Assembly (NCBI GenBank): GCA_944382705.1
Contig: CALWNE010000007.1
Coordinates: forward strand, 1 to 55,586
Direction of reading: 5' to 3'
Source of the DNA: an uncultured Allofournierella sp.
GTDB taxonomy: Bacteria; Bacillota; Clostridia; Oscillospirales; Ruminococcaceae
DNA length: 55,586 bases
Part shown: piece after piece, positions 41,600 to 50,790 of the stretch
How positions within the stretch are numbered: position 1 is the first letter of the stretch
How the letters are laid out: each line of letters starts with the position of its first letter
The notes under the pieces: generated by a model
Database searches by the model: none
What the model was told of the DNA's origin: nothing
The model's input: the letters and a program-made list of their open reading frames with translations, nothing else
Position numbers and translations under genes: made by a program

Positions 41600-42934
41600 A
41601 TGGCAACAACCTATCCAGCTGCCATGGTGGGCGTGATGCTCAGTCTGTGGGGGTTTGCGGCGGCTTTTGCGGCTCCACTGCGAAAAAAGAAACAAGCTTC
41701 AAAAAAGATTATAGTTTTTGTTATTGCGGGATTTTTGTGCCAGCTGCTGCTGTTCTGGGCAGAGCGAACCATTGCAGGGTGGATGGACTGGTTGTTCTAT
41801 CCCCTGGAGCTGCTGCTTGCTGTGGGCTTTTTTGCGATTTTTACCGATATAAGGCCCGAAGCGGTGGCCTATGGCGCTATCTGGACTGTAATCAATCAAC
41901 AGGGAAGCAAGCAGCTTTGCATGGTGATTCTTTTTTGGCTGAATCAGTGGCAGGTGTCTGCCTTTTGGAGTCAGGCACTGTGCTTGTGCTGCACAGCACT
42001 GCACTGCCTGGTGATATGGTGTACATTGGCCCGGTGGATGCCGGATAATGGCCGTTATGATATAGGCCCTCGTCAGATGAGCGCAGCGGTTTTTTCGTTT
42101 CTTGTGTTTGAAGGGCTGGTGCTGTATTCACAAACAAGTATGTGGAAAGGCCAGCCCTGGGAAAGCTGGCGCTTGACCTTGATAATGGAAATCTACTGTG
42201 CCACCTTGCTGTATTTTCAGCATGAGATGTTCAAAAAAAGTGCTCTGCGCCGGGAAGTGGATATTTTAAACCGGATGCAGGCTCAGCAGCGGGAGCAATA
42301 TGCCCTTTCCAAAGAAAATATTGCGCTTATCAACCGAAAATGCCACGACCTGAAGCATCAGGTGGCGGCCATGCGGGTGCTTTTTGAGGATGAACGGCGA
42401 GAAAATTACCTGGAAGAACTGGAAAGTGCCGTGCGCATTTACGAAGCCATTGCCAAAACCGGCAACGAAGTGCTGGACACCGTTCTGACCGAAAAGAGCC
42501 TGTACTGTGAAGCAAACAGCATTACCGCCCATTGTGTGGCGGATGGGCACCTTTTGGATTTTATGGATCCGGTTGATTTGTACACTATTTTTGGAAATGC
42601 CCTGGACAATGCCATTGACAGTGTAAAAAAAATCAGCACAGTGCAAAAACGCATCATTGATGTGCTGGTATACCAGGAGAACCAGTTTTTGGTGATTCAG
42701 ATTATTAACCCTGTGGAAGAACAGCTTTCGTTCGATGAGGAAGGGCTGCCCATTACCACAAAGAGCAACAATGGCTACCATGGATTTGGCTTAAAAAGCA
42801 TTCGGCACATTGTGCACCGGTATGAAGGCTTTTTGACTGTGAAGGTAGAAAACGGCTGTTTCTGTCTGCGCATTCTGCTGCCCATGAGCCAGCAGAAAAA
42901 CACAGCGCAGGCAACCTCTGCACAAGCGAAATAA
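41600..42934 (+). CDS. GHKL sensor histidine kinase (AgrC/NatK type)
   Basis: 444 aa. Six or so N-terminal membrane segments (to about residue 200) form the sensor, with no large extracellular domain, as in AgrC-like kinases. A helical linker leads to INRKCHDLKHQVAAMRVLFE, which holds the phospho-accepting His (CHDLKHQ), and a C-terminal GHKL ATPase with IFGNALDNAIDSVKKI and HGFGLKSIRHIVHRY. It partners the LytTR regulator just upstream. The signal may be a small extracellular molecule or peptide; no peptide gene is visible nearby. Confidence 0.9.
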   Translation: MATTYPAAMVGVMLSLWGFAAAFAAPLRKKKQASKKIIVFVIAGFLCQLLLFWAERTIAGWMDWLFYPLELLLAVGFFAIFTDIRPEAVAYGAIWTVINQQGSKQLCMVILFWLNQWQVSAFWSQALCLCCTALHCLVIWCTLARWMPDNGRYDIGPRQMSAAVFSFLVFEGLVLYSQTSMWKGQPWESWRLTLIMEIYCATLLYFQHEMFKKSALRREVDILNRMQAQQREQYALSKENIALINRKCHDLKHQVAAMRVLFEDERRENYLEELESAVRIYEAIAKTGNEVLDTVLTEKSLYCEANSITAHCVADGHLLDFMDPVDLYTIFGNALDNAIDSVKKISTVQKRIIDVLVYQENQFLVIQIINPVEEQLSFDEEGLPITTKSNNGYHGFGLKSIRHIVHRYEGFLTVKVENGCFCLRILLPMSQQKNTAQATSAQAK

Positions 42935-43331
42935 GGCCCAATACCGGAGATTGGTTCATTTGACAGACAGTCTTACAAGGTTTGAAACAATTGTGCAAAT
43001 AATTGTGCAGATAGTGCAATAAAAATGAGTCATTTTGCTGTGCTAAAGCGAAAAAAGAGCCGGATTAGTGCATATTACACAAAAACAAGGGAATAAATTT
43101 GTTAATAGAAAGACCACTTAGGGGTGTTTTCTGACCACTTATGCAAAGCTGCTTGAGGTTTTTGTGAAAGGTTTGTAGAATTTTATACAAGAGGAGCAGC
43201 GATATGTAACCTATTTATATAATTGCAGCTCAGATGGAACCAAGGCGAAAGGACAGCCGGTGTTGCTTTCTGTAAAAAGAGGGTATGCACTGACGCTGTT
43301 TTTGTGCCCTTTAAGAAAGAGAGGATCGACT
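42935..43331. promoter_or_regulatory. 397-bp regulatory region upstream of the GH2 gene
   Basis: AT-rich region with a perfect 9-bp direct repeat gaccactta at 43112-43120 and 43133-43141 (12-bp spacer, 21-bp period). Then come -35 TTGAGG (43153-43158), a 17-bp spacer and -10 TAGAAT (43176-43181). Downstream a good ribosome site GAGGAG (43191-43196) faces ATG TAA (43204-43209), a start codon followed at once by stop. No larger gene is seen. The repeat geometry fits a LytTR regulator. Confidence 0.65.
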
Positions 43332-45254
43332 TTGAGACGGATCGAATGTATCAACAAGGGCTGGAACTTCTGTGGCCCCAATAAAGAGTGGACCACCGTG
43401 AATGTGCCCCATACTTGGAATGCCATTGATGGCCAGGACGGCGGCAACGACTACTGGCGCGGCAGCTGCCAGTACACCAAGGAGTTCGACCTGCCTCAGT
43501 TCGACCCTGCAACTCAGGTGGTATACCTGGAGTTCAACGGCGTGAACGCCACTGCCGATGTAACCCTGAACGGTGCAAAAGTGGCACACCACGACGGTGG
43601 TTACTCCACCTTCCGTGCGGACATTACCAGCTTTTTGAAGGACAAAAACCTGCTGGAAGTGGTTGTGGACAACGGCGTGAACGACCGTGTTTACCCCCAG
43701 AAGGCTGACTTTACTTTTTATGGCGGCATCTACCGTGATGTAAATCTGATGGTAGTAAGCAAGAGCCATTTTGACCTGGATCACTTTGGCGGCCCTGGCC
43801 TGAAGGTTACCCCCACTCTGGTGGGCACCACCGGTAAGGTGCAGGTAGAGAGCTACCCCAATGTGAAGGACGCCCAGGTTCAGGTTGTGCTCACCGACCG
43901 TGAAGGCAACACCGTTGCCACCGGCACCGGCACCAATGTAACCCTGGATATTGAGAACGCCCACCTGTGGGACGGTGTGAAGGACCCCTATCTGTACCGT
44001 GCTACCGTTCAGCTGCTGGAAAACGGCGTGGCTGTGGATGAGGTAACCACCCGCTTCGGCGTGCGCACCTTTAAGGTAGACCCCAAAAAGGGCTTCTTCC
44101 TGAATGGCCGCAGCTATCCTCTGCATGGCGTTTCCCGCCATCAGGACCGCAAGGGCATCGGCAATGCACTGACCCGTGCCCACCACGATGAGGATATGGA
44201 CCTGATTCGGGAGATGGGCGCCAACACCGTGCGTCTGGCCCACTACCAGCACGATCAGTACTTCTATGATCTGTGCGACGAGTACGGCATGGTTGTTTGG
44301 GCGGAGATTCCCTACATCTCTGAGCATATGCCCAACGGCCGTGAGAACACCATCAGCCAGATGAAAGAGCTGATTATTCAGAACTACAACCATCCCTGCA
44401 TTGTGACCTGGGGTATCTCCAACGAGATTACCATCTCCACTAAGGACAACAAGGATATGCTGGAGAACCACCGCATCCTGAATGACCTGTGCCACGAGAT
44501 GGACCCCACCCGTGTGACCACCCTGGCTTGCTATGCTATGTGCGGCCCCTTCAACCGTTCTGCACATATTTCCGATATTGTGAGCTGGAACCTGTACCTG
44601 GGCTGGTATGTGCCCGGTCTGTTCCTGAACGACTGGTGGATTAAGTTTTTCCATACCGTATACCCTAACCGCTGCCTGGGTTACTCCGAGTACGGCTGCG
44701 AGGGTATGCCCAACCTGCACTCCTCCAAGCCTCGTCGGGGCGACCACACCGAGGAGTACCAGGCCGTTTACCACGAATTCATGCTTGAGTGCTTCAAGCG
44801 TCACCCTTATATGTGGAGCACCCATGTATGGAATATGTTTGACTTTGCTGCCGATGCCCGTGACCAGGGCGGCGAGCCGGGTATGAACCACAAGGGTCTT
44901 GTGACCTTTGACCGCAAAACCAAGAAGGACAGCTTCTACATCTACAAGGCATACTGGAGCGAGGTGCCCTTTGTGCACATTGCAGGCAGCCGTTATGTAG
45001 ACCGTCCCGAAAAGGTGACCACCGTTAAGGTTTACACCAACCAGCCCAAGGTTGCCCTGTATGTGAATGGCAAGCTGCTGGAGGAGAAGACCGGCGATAA
45101 GGTGTTTACCTTCAAGGTGGAGCTGAATGGCGAAACCCAGCTGAAAGCCGTTGCAGGTGACTGCACCGACACCGCAAAGCTGCGTTATGTGAGCGAGCCC
45201 AATCCCGCTTACAAGCTGCAGAAGAGCAGCAGCACCAGCGCAAACTGGGTATAA
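43332..45254 (+). CDS. Glycoside hydrolase family 2 (beta-glucuronidase or beta-galactosidase)
   Basis: 640 aa from TTG 43332 (GAGAGG about 8 nt upstream; the family start RRIECINKGWNF follows). In the same frame a longer reading is open from 43260 but looks non-coding. Domains: sugar-binding sandwich (VPHTWNAIDGQDGGNDYWRG), Ig-like, then TIM barrel with acid/base E365 (GISNEIT) and nucleophile E453 (GYSEYGCEG). N519-H520-K521 in GMNHKGLVTFDRK matches the N-x-K motif that in beta-glucuronidases contacts the uronic carboxylate, though related galactosidases can have a similar string. No signal peptide, so cytoplasmic. The glucuronate pathway nearby favours beta-glucuronidase. Confidence 0.82.
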   Translation: MRRIECINKGWNFCGPNKEWTTVNVPHTWNAIDGQDGGNDYWRGSCQYTKEFDLPQFDPATQVVYLEFNGVNATADVTLNGAKVAHHDGGYSTFRADITSFLKDKNLLEVVVDNGVNDRVYPQKADFTFYGGIYRDVNLMVVSKSHFDLDHFGGPGLKVTPTLVGTTGKVQVESYPNVKDAQVQVVLTDREGNTVATGTGTNVTLDIENAHLWDGVKDPYLYRATVQLLENGVAVDEVTTRFGVRTFKVDPKKGFFLNGRSYPLHGVSRHQDRKGIGNALTRAHHDEDMDLIREMGANTVRLAHYQHDQYFYDLCDEYGMVVWAEIPYISEHMPNGRENTISQMKELIIQNYNHPCIVTWGISNEITISTKDNKDMLENHRILNDLCHEMDPTRVTTLACYAMCGPFNRSAHISDIVSWNLYLGWYVPGLFLNDWWIKFFHTVYPNRCLGYSEYGCEGMPNLHSSKPRRGDHTEEYQAVYHEFMLECFKRHPYMWSTHVWNMFDFAADARDQGGEPGMNHKGLVTFDRKTKKDSFYIYKAYWSEVPFVHIAGSRYVDRPEKVTTVKVYTNQPKVALYVNGKLLEEKTGDKVFTFKVELNGETQLKAVAGDCTDTAKLRYVSEPNPAYKLQKSSSTSANWV

Positions 45255-45342
45255 TGGGGAAGGAACCCTGTTTGCACCATCTGATGCTTGTGCTCTGAGA
45301 ACAAAAGGAAGACTCTAAAGAAAAGAGGAGGACATCCACAGT

Positions 45343-48300
45343 ATGAAAAAGAATACTAAAAAGGCATTGTGGCGTGGCCTGAGCAGCACTATGTGCTTTA
45401 CTCTGTGCTTCTCCATGATCCTGGGTACTGTGCTGGAAGCCAATGCGGCTACCATCGACACCTACCTGGGAACCACCAGCGAAGTGTTTACTTCTGAAAA
45501 CAACGCAGAGAATCCCCTTTACGACAAGTTTACCCCTCCCGCCGAGCTGCTGAACGAGGACGGCACCGGTAACTCCCACGCTCTGATCCAGGCTGCCATT
45601 GACCTGGGCCGTGAGGAGGCTGCTGAAGGTGCAGTTCTGCTGAAGAACGAGAACGGCGCTCTGCCCCTGGCCAGCGGTTCCAATGTAACCCTGCTGGGCA
45701 TCCGCTCTCATGTGCCTCTGATTGGTTCCAGCTTCGGCGTTAAGGCACAGGGCCCCTTCATCAACCTGGAGCAGGCTCTGAGCCAGAATAAGACCGATTT
45801 TGCAAACACCATCACCACCACCGTGAACACCAACGCCACCACTCGTGAAGAGGCTACCAGTGTTTCCAAGACCATGGAATCCTGGACTGGCGAGGAGTTC
45901 GATTTTGAGGGTGCAGGCTTCAACCTGAACCCCACCATGATTGAGGTTTACGAAGAACTGAACAAGACCTACAATCATGCAAACAACGAAAACCCCGAAG
46001 AAAACTACAATCCCGGCGAGCCTTCTGTGGACGAGATTGCTGCTGTGAACGGCGCTTACCAGGACAGCTTCGTTCAGTACGGCGATGCTGCCATCGTTGT
46101 GCTGGGCCGTCCCAGCGCAGAGTCCAAGGACTTCCTGCCTGGCGGTATTGTTGAAGGCCTGGGCGCTGAAGAGCCCCTGCAGCTGACCACCAACGAGCTG
46201 GCTGCTGTGGAACTGGCTAAGCAGGCCAGCGACAAGGTTATCGTTCTGGTTAACAGCGCAACCGCTATTGAAATCGGTCAGCTGAAGAACGATCCCGATG
46301 TTGATGCTATCCTGTGGATTGGTTTCCCCGGCAACTACGGTATGCTGGGCATTGCAGACATCCTGTGCGGCCGTGTAAGCCCCTCCGGCGGTCTGTTTGA
46401 CATCTTCCCCACCTACAATATGTCTTCCCCTGCTATGCAGAACATGGGCAAGATGTACTACACCAACACTGAGGGCACCATCACCCGTACCGGCGGTGTT
46501 CTGGGCTTTACCCCCGGTTCTTATGTAATCGAGGCTGAAGGCCTGTATGTTGGTTACCGTTACTACGAGACCCGCTACTATGACGCAGTGGCTGGCAACG
46601 GCAACGCTACCGATCCCACCGGTGCTTATGCTTCTGACACCGAGTGGAACTACGGCAACGAGGTTGCCTACGGCTTTGGTTACGGCCTGAGCTACACCAC
46701 CTTCTCCTACGAGTTTGACGGCGAGCCCGTATTCGACATCTCTGTAGATGCCGAGACCGGCGCTCCCAGCGCTTACGCTACCTTCAATGTGAAGGTAACC
46801 AACACCGGTTCTGTTGCCGGTAAGACCCCCGTGCAGATTTACGGCCAGGCTCCCTACATTGCCGGCGGCGTTGAGAAGTCTGCTATCCAGCTGCTGAACT
46901 TCGGCAAGACTGGCCTGCTGGAGCCCGGTGCTTCTGAGGTTGTATCTGTAAAGGTTGACCTGCAGTACATCGCCAGCTACGACGAGAGCCACGAGAACGC
47001 AGATGGCACCACCGGTACCTACATCATGGATCCCGGTATGTACTACTTCTCTGTGGGCAACGGCGCTCACGACGCTCTGAACCACATCATGGTTGCTCAG
47101 GGCATGGATGCCACCAAGATGGTTGGCACCGGCAATGCCGCTCAGGCATACAGCAAGGAAATCACCGAGGACTTTATCTCCAAGACTCTGTTCTCCGTTT
47201 CCAAGACCGGTTACGCTATCTCCAACCAGCTGCCTTACTCCGACTGGAACTACTACCAGCCCGGTGAGGTAACCTACCTGACCCGTACCGATTGGGCAGG
47301 CACCTTCCCCAAGACCTATGACGCAATGACCCTGACTAACCAGGAGCTCATTGACAACCTGAACGGCCATACCTACACCTTGCAGACTTCCGACGATACC
47401 TCTGAGGTACTGTGGGGCCAGGATAACGGCATCCAGTTCTACGAGATGTACGGTGTAGCTTACGACGATCCGAAGTGGGAGAAGCTGCTGGATCAGCTGA
47501 CCCTGGAAGAAGCTATGTACATCTTCAGCTTCGGCGGTCCTTCCATCCCTGGCGCAGATTCCATTGGCACTGTTGAGACCTACATGACCGAGAACGCCGG
47601 TAACGGTGTGGCTGTGGCTCTGAACGCTTCCAAGGATCCCAACGCTCCCTGGGCTATCCCCAGCTCTGATGTAAACGGCAACTGGCATCCCCAGGTGTTC
47701 GGCAACGCTCCCCTGGCTGCCTCCAGCTTTAACCCCGACCTGATGTACAAACTGGGTCAGTTCACTGGCATCGAGTCTCTGTTCACTGGCATCAACATCC
47801 TGTGGGGCCCCGGCCTGAACACCCATCGTCATGCTTACAACGGCCGTAACGGCGAGTACTACTCTGAGGATCCCGTTCTGTCCGGTGTAGCTGCTATGGA
47901 ATTTGCTATCGGCGCTCTGGACTACGGTCTGGTTGCTGCTCCCAAGCACTATGCCTTCAACGACCAGGAATCTGAGCGTGGCGGCGTATCTCCCTACATG
48001 ACCGAGCAGCGTGCTCGTGAGGTTGAGCTGCGTGCTTACCAGATTGCTTTCGAGGCTACCAAGTACGACACCGAAGAGTACAACGCAGGTATGCGTGGTC
48101 TGATGACCTCCTTCTCCAAGATTGGTTCCATCGAGTGCACCAGCAGCTACGGTCTGATGACCGAGATTCTGGCCAACGAGTGGGGCTTCATCGGCTACGC
48201 TGTAACCGACATCTACGACGACGTTGACATGTGGGCTGCCGTGCTGAACGCTGGCACCACCTGCTTTGACACCCGTGGTCAGTCCGGCTTCTACAGCACC

Positions 48301-48600
48301 ACCACTCTGAGCAGCTCCAACCTGTTCCAGAAGCAGGTTGACGGCACCAAGCTGAGCGCTAACCTGATTGATGGCGATTTGAACCTGCAGCTGAAGCTGA
48401 AGGAAGCTGTTCACAAGAACATCTACGCTTGGACCGAGAGCCATCTGATGAACCGTTACAATGCTACCACCCATGTTGAGCAGACCATGACCTGGTGGCG
48501 TGCTTCCTACTACGGTCTGGCTGGCGTATCCGCTGTTGTAATGCTGTTCAGCGCTGGTATGTACGTGATGGCCTCCATGAAGAAAAAGGAGGAAATCTAA
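45343..48600 (+). CDS. Membrane-anchored glycoside hydrolase family 3 with swapped domain order
   Basis: 1085 aa. The N-terminus (residues 1-35) is a signal/anchor ending near ANAA; the C-terminus (1058-1085) is a membrane helix followed by MKKKEEI. Domain order is reversed against most GH3 enzymes. The alpha/beta sandwich comes first (AAEGAVLLKNENGALPL near 92, then VLVNSATAIEIGQL), then the fibronectin-like part (YGFGYGLSYTTFSYEF). The TIM barrel is last, with KHYAFNDQESERGG and nucleophile D956 in GFIGYAVTDIYDD. Reversed GH3 enzymes are known (for example Ruminococcus albus). The likely role is to trim beta-linked sugars at the cell surface. Codons favour GCT, GTT and GGC, suggesting high expression. 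Confidence 0.9.
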   Translation: MKKNTKKALWRGLSSTMCFTLCFSMILGTVLEANAATIDTYLGTTSEVFTSENNAENPLYDKFTPPAELLNEDGTGNSHALIQAAIDLGREEAAEGAVLLKNENGALPLASGSNVTLLGIRSHVPLIGSSFGVKAQGPFINLEQALSQNKTDFANTITTTVNTNATTREEATSVSKTMESWTGEEFDFEGAGFNLNPTMIEVYEELNKTYNHANNENPEENYNPGEPSVDEIAAVNGAYQDSFVQYGDAAIVVLGRPSAESKDFLPGGIVEGLGAEEPLQLTTNELAAVELAKQASDKVIVLVNSATAIEIGQLKNDPDVDAILWIGFPGNYGMLGIADILCGRVSPSGGLFDIFPTYNMSSPAMQNMGKMYYTNTEGTITRTGGVLGFTPGSYVIEAEGLYVGYRYYETRYYDAVAGNGNATDPTGAYASDTEWNYGNEVAYGFGYGLSYTTFSYEFDGEPVFDISVDAETGAPSAYATFNVKVTNTGSVAGKTPVQIYGQAPYIAGGVEKSAIQLLNFGKTGLLEPGASEVVSVKVDLQYIASYDESHENADGTTGTYIMDPGMYYFSVGNGAHDALNHIMVAQGMDATKMVGTGNAAQAYSKEITEDFISKTLFSVSKTGYAISNQLPYSDWNYYQPGEVTYLTRTDWAGTFPKTYDAMTLTNQELIDNLNGHTYTLQTSDDTSEVLWGQDNGIQFYEMYGVAYDDPKWEKLLDQLTLEEAMYIFSFGGPSIPGADSIGTVETYMTENAGNGVAVALNASKDPNAPWAIPSSDVNGNWHPQVFGNAPLAASSFNPDLMYKLGQFTGIESLFTGINILWGPGLNTHRHAYNGRNGEYYSEDPVLSGVAAMEFAIGALDYGLVAAPKHYAFNDQESERGGVSPYMTEQRAREVELRAYQIAFEATKYDTEEYNAGMRGLMTSFSKIGSIECTSSYGLMTEILANEWGFIGYAVTDIYDDVDMWAAVLNAGTTCFDTRGQSGFYSTTTLSSSNLFQKQVDGTKLSANLIDGDLNLQLKLKEAVHKNIYAWTESHLMNRYNATTHVEQTMTWWRASYYGLAGVSAVVMLFSAGMYVMASMKKKEEI

Positions 48601-48601
48601 G

Positions 48602-49039
48602 ATGAAAAAGCAGGGAATTGCATTTTATCTGAACACCGTTGCTGCTGTTTTGGGTGTGGCTGGTATGGCTCTGGCTATGTACAGCAACTCTATTAGCAGT
48701 GACAATGCCTTGCAGAACATGGGCCTGGTGGCTACCGCTGGCATTGTGGCTATTCTGCTGGTAATCGTTTCTATCGTGGCTCCCAACCGTTTTGGCAACC
48801 ACGACCCCATCAGCGCTGTTTCTGTGCTGGGCGCCATCGCTCTGTACAGCTATGTATTCGGCCAGTGCATCATCCAGCGTGTTATGCTGGTAGCTGGCCT
48901 GTTCTCCTTCAACTCTGGCAACACCGCCGGTTGGCAGGTATTCTATGTGACCATCGCCGCTGTGGCCTGCCTGCTGGTAGGCACCCTGTTCCTGATTGTG
49001 GGCTCCTTCTGCAAGTCTGTTAAGACTGCAAACGCCTAA
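48602..49039 (+). CDS. Small four-helix membrane protein
   Basis: 145 aa with four hydrophobic segments (about 8-26, 39-58, 71-95 and 110-135). ATG 48602 is one base after the GH3 stop codon, and AAAAAGGAGG lies inside the end of GH3, so the two are translationally linked. No family recognised. It could be a membrane partner of the anchored GH3 enzyme; that is inference from adjacency. Confidence 0.75.
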   Translation: MKKQGIAFYLNTVAAVLGVAGMALAMYSNSISSDNALQNMGLVATAGIVAILLVIVSIVAPNRFGNHDPISAVSVLGAIALYSYVFGQCIIQRVMLVAGLFSFNSGNTAGWQVFYVTIAAVACLLVGTLFLIVGSFCKSVKTANA

Positions 49040-49101
49040 TTGATGGAACGGGAATGGTTCCGGTCCGCATACGATCGAAACACATGAACGAAGCCTGAAG
49101 C

Positions 49102-49135
49102 ACAGACCGTCCTGCTGGAAAGCGGGGCGGTCTGT
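49102..49135 (+). other. 15-bp RNA hairpin with GGAA tetraloop
   Basis: acagaccgtcctgct (49102-49116) pairs with agcggggcggtctgt (49121-49135), with two G-U pairs, around a GGAA (GNRA) loop. There is no T tract, so it is not a normal terminator. It lies 15 nt before the symporter start codon and may stabilise or process the mRNA, or tune translation. Confidence 0.7.
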
Positions 49136-49150
49136 TGTGAAGGGTCACAA

Positions 49151-50743
49151 ATGAGGAAATTTGCAATGAGCAATCAAACCGCTGCGTCCGGTGCTGTAAA
49201 CCGGGCAAAAATGTATCAGTTGGTACTGTTTCCGTTTAATAACGGTGCTACCAACGTATACTATATCCTGACCTCCTCTTACATCGCTTACTACGGCGGT
49301 GTTCTGGGTCTGGCTCTGGTATTTGCCACCACCATGGTAACTGCAATGCGTATTTTTGACGCATTCACTGACCCTGTGATTGGTGCCATGATTGACAAGA
49401 CCAACGGCAAGTTCGGTAAGTTCCGTCCCTATATGCTGCTGGGTAACCTGATTATGGCCATTGGCTCCATCTGCCTGTTCTTCTGCACGCAGTTTGTGCC
49501 CACTACCATGATGTCTGTGCGGTATATCCTGTATGTGGTGTTCTATGCCATGTTTGTTATTGGTTACACCTTCCAGACCTCTGTTACTCGTTCCGGCCAG
49601 ACTGTTCTGACCAACGACCCCAAACAGCGGCCGCTGTTCACCGTATTTAACTTGGTGGCCAGCATGATTGGCATGGGTGCAATCCAGCTGCTGGCTCCCA
49701 TCCTGCGTGCCAATGTGGGTGACTACACCACCCAGGCATTCTTTGATGCCCTGATTCCTCTGGCTCTGATCATCTCCTTTGCACTGACCATTCTGGCTAT
49801 GATTGGTATTTGGGAGAAGGACCGCCCCGAGTTCTTCGGTATTGCTGGTTCCACTGCCCAGAAGGTGAAAATCAGCGAGTATGTGGCCCTGATTCGCAAC
49901 AACAAGCCCTTGCAGCGCCTGATGGTTGCTGGTGCTGGCTGTAAGCTGGCTTTGGCCATTGCTACCAACACCGCCGTTCTGTGCATGCTGTATGGCGGCA
50001 TGATGGGCAACTACGACAGCCTGTACCTGCCCATGATGGTGCTGGGTTATGTATTCAGTGTTCCGTTCTTTATCCTGACCGTGCGCACCTCCCAGAAGAA
50101 GGGCCAGAAGGCTTCTCTGATGCGGTATGTGGGCGTGGCTCTGGTGATGTATGTGGGCGTTCTGGCTCTGCTGCTGATGTGGAAGGAAGGCGACCCCGCA
50201 TTTAACCTGTCTCTGTACGAGATTGTGGACGGCAAGTTCCACCTGACCATCAACCTGTACACCGTGGCCTTCCTGCTGTTCTTTGGCCTGGGTTACGGCG
50301 CATACTACGCAACTGCTGATATGTCCATCCCCATGGTTGCTGACTGCTCTGACTACGAGACTTACCGCAGCGGTAACTATGTGCCCGGCGTAATTGGCAC
50401 CCTGTTCAGCTTGGTTGACAAGCTGGTTTCTTCCTTCAGCTCCACCATCGTGGGTCTGGTAGCTGCCGCCATTGGCTTTACCACCACCCTGCCCGGTGGC
50501 GATGATCCCTTCCGTCCTGGCATGAACTGGGCTGTTATCATCCTGTTCTGCGTGGTTCCCATGGTTGCCTGGGCTCTGACCCTGATTGCCATGAAGGGCT
50601 ACAGCCTGACCGGCGACCGCATGAAGGAAATCCAGGCTGTGAACGCTGTGCGTAAAGATGCTATCAGCAAGGGCATGAGCCTGGAAGAAGCTATGGCTAC
50701 CTGGACCACCATTGACCAGGTTCCTGAGCAGTTCCGTCATTGA
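49151..50743 (+). CDS. GPH-family sugar:cation symporter (MFS)
   Basis: 530 aa (525 if it starts at ATG 49166, which has GAGG 9 nt upstream). Twelve membrane segments. The GPH (melibiose/glucuronide carrier) signature ALVFATTMVTAMRIFDAFTD then PVIGAMIDKTNGKFGKFRPY contains the cation-binding Asp residues. It probably imports the glycoside or uronide released near the cell, for cleavage by the cytoplasmic GH2 enzyme. Part of the GH2-GH3 operon. Confidence 0.9.
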   Translation: MRKFAMSNQTAASGAVNRAKMYQLVLFPFNNGATNVYYILTSSYIAYYGGVLGLALVFATTMVTAMRIFDAFTDPVIGAMIDKTNGKFGKFRPYMLLGNLIMAIGSICLFFCTQFVPTTMMSVRYILYVVFYAMFVIGYTFQTSVTRSGQTVLTNDPKQRPLFTVFNLVASMIGMGAIQLLAPILRANVGDYTTQAFFDALIPLALIISFALTILAMIGIWEKDRPEFFGIAGSTAQKVKISEYVALIRNNKPLQRLMVAGAGCKLALAIATNTAVLCMLYGGMMGNYDSLYLPMMVLGYVFSVPFFILTVRTSQKKGQKASLMRYVGVALVMYVGVLALLLMWKEGDPAFNLSLYEIVDGKFHLTINLYTVAFLLFFGLGYGAYYATADMSIPMVADCSDYETYRSGNYVPGVIGTLFSLVDKLVSSFSSTIVGLVAAAIGFTTTLPGGDDPFRPGMNWAVIILFCVVPMVAWALTLIAMKGYSLTGDRMKEIQAVNAVRKDAISKGMSLEEAMATWTTIDQVPEQFRH

Positions 50744-50790
50744 TTAAAGTGCTGTACGCTGACCGCTGCTAAGGCGGCATTATTCAGCTG

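Noticed and set aside
43112..43141. CRISPR-like repeat
   Set aside because: Only two copies of 9 bp with a 12-bp gap; better explained as a regulator site. No CRISPR array or cas gene exists in the window.
43260..43331. In-frame extension of the GH2 gene upstream of TTG 43332
   Set aside because: The extra 24 residues do not resemble a GH2 N-terminus or a convincing signal peptide, and a ribosome site directly precedes 43332. Some doubt remains.
45112..48474. An 1120-codon open frame on the minus strand
   Set aside because: Shadow of the GH3 gene; composition is Gly/Val/Gln/His-rich with no recognisable motif.
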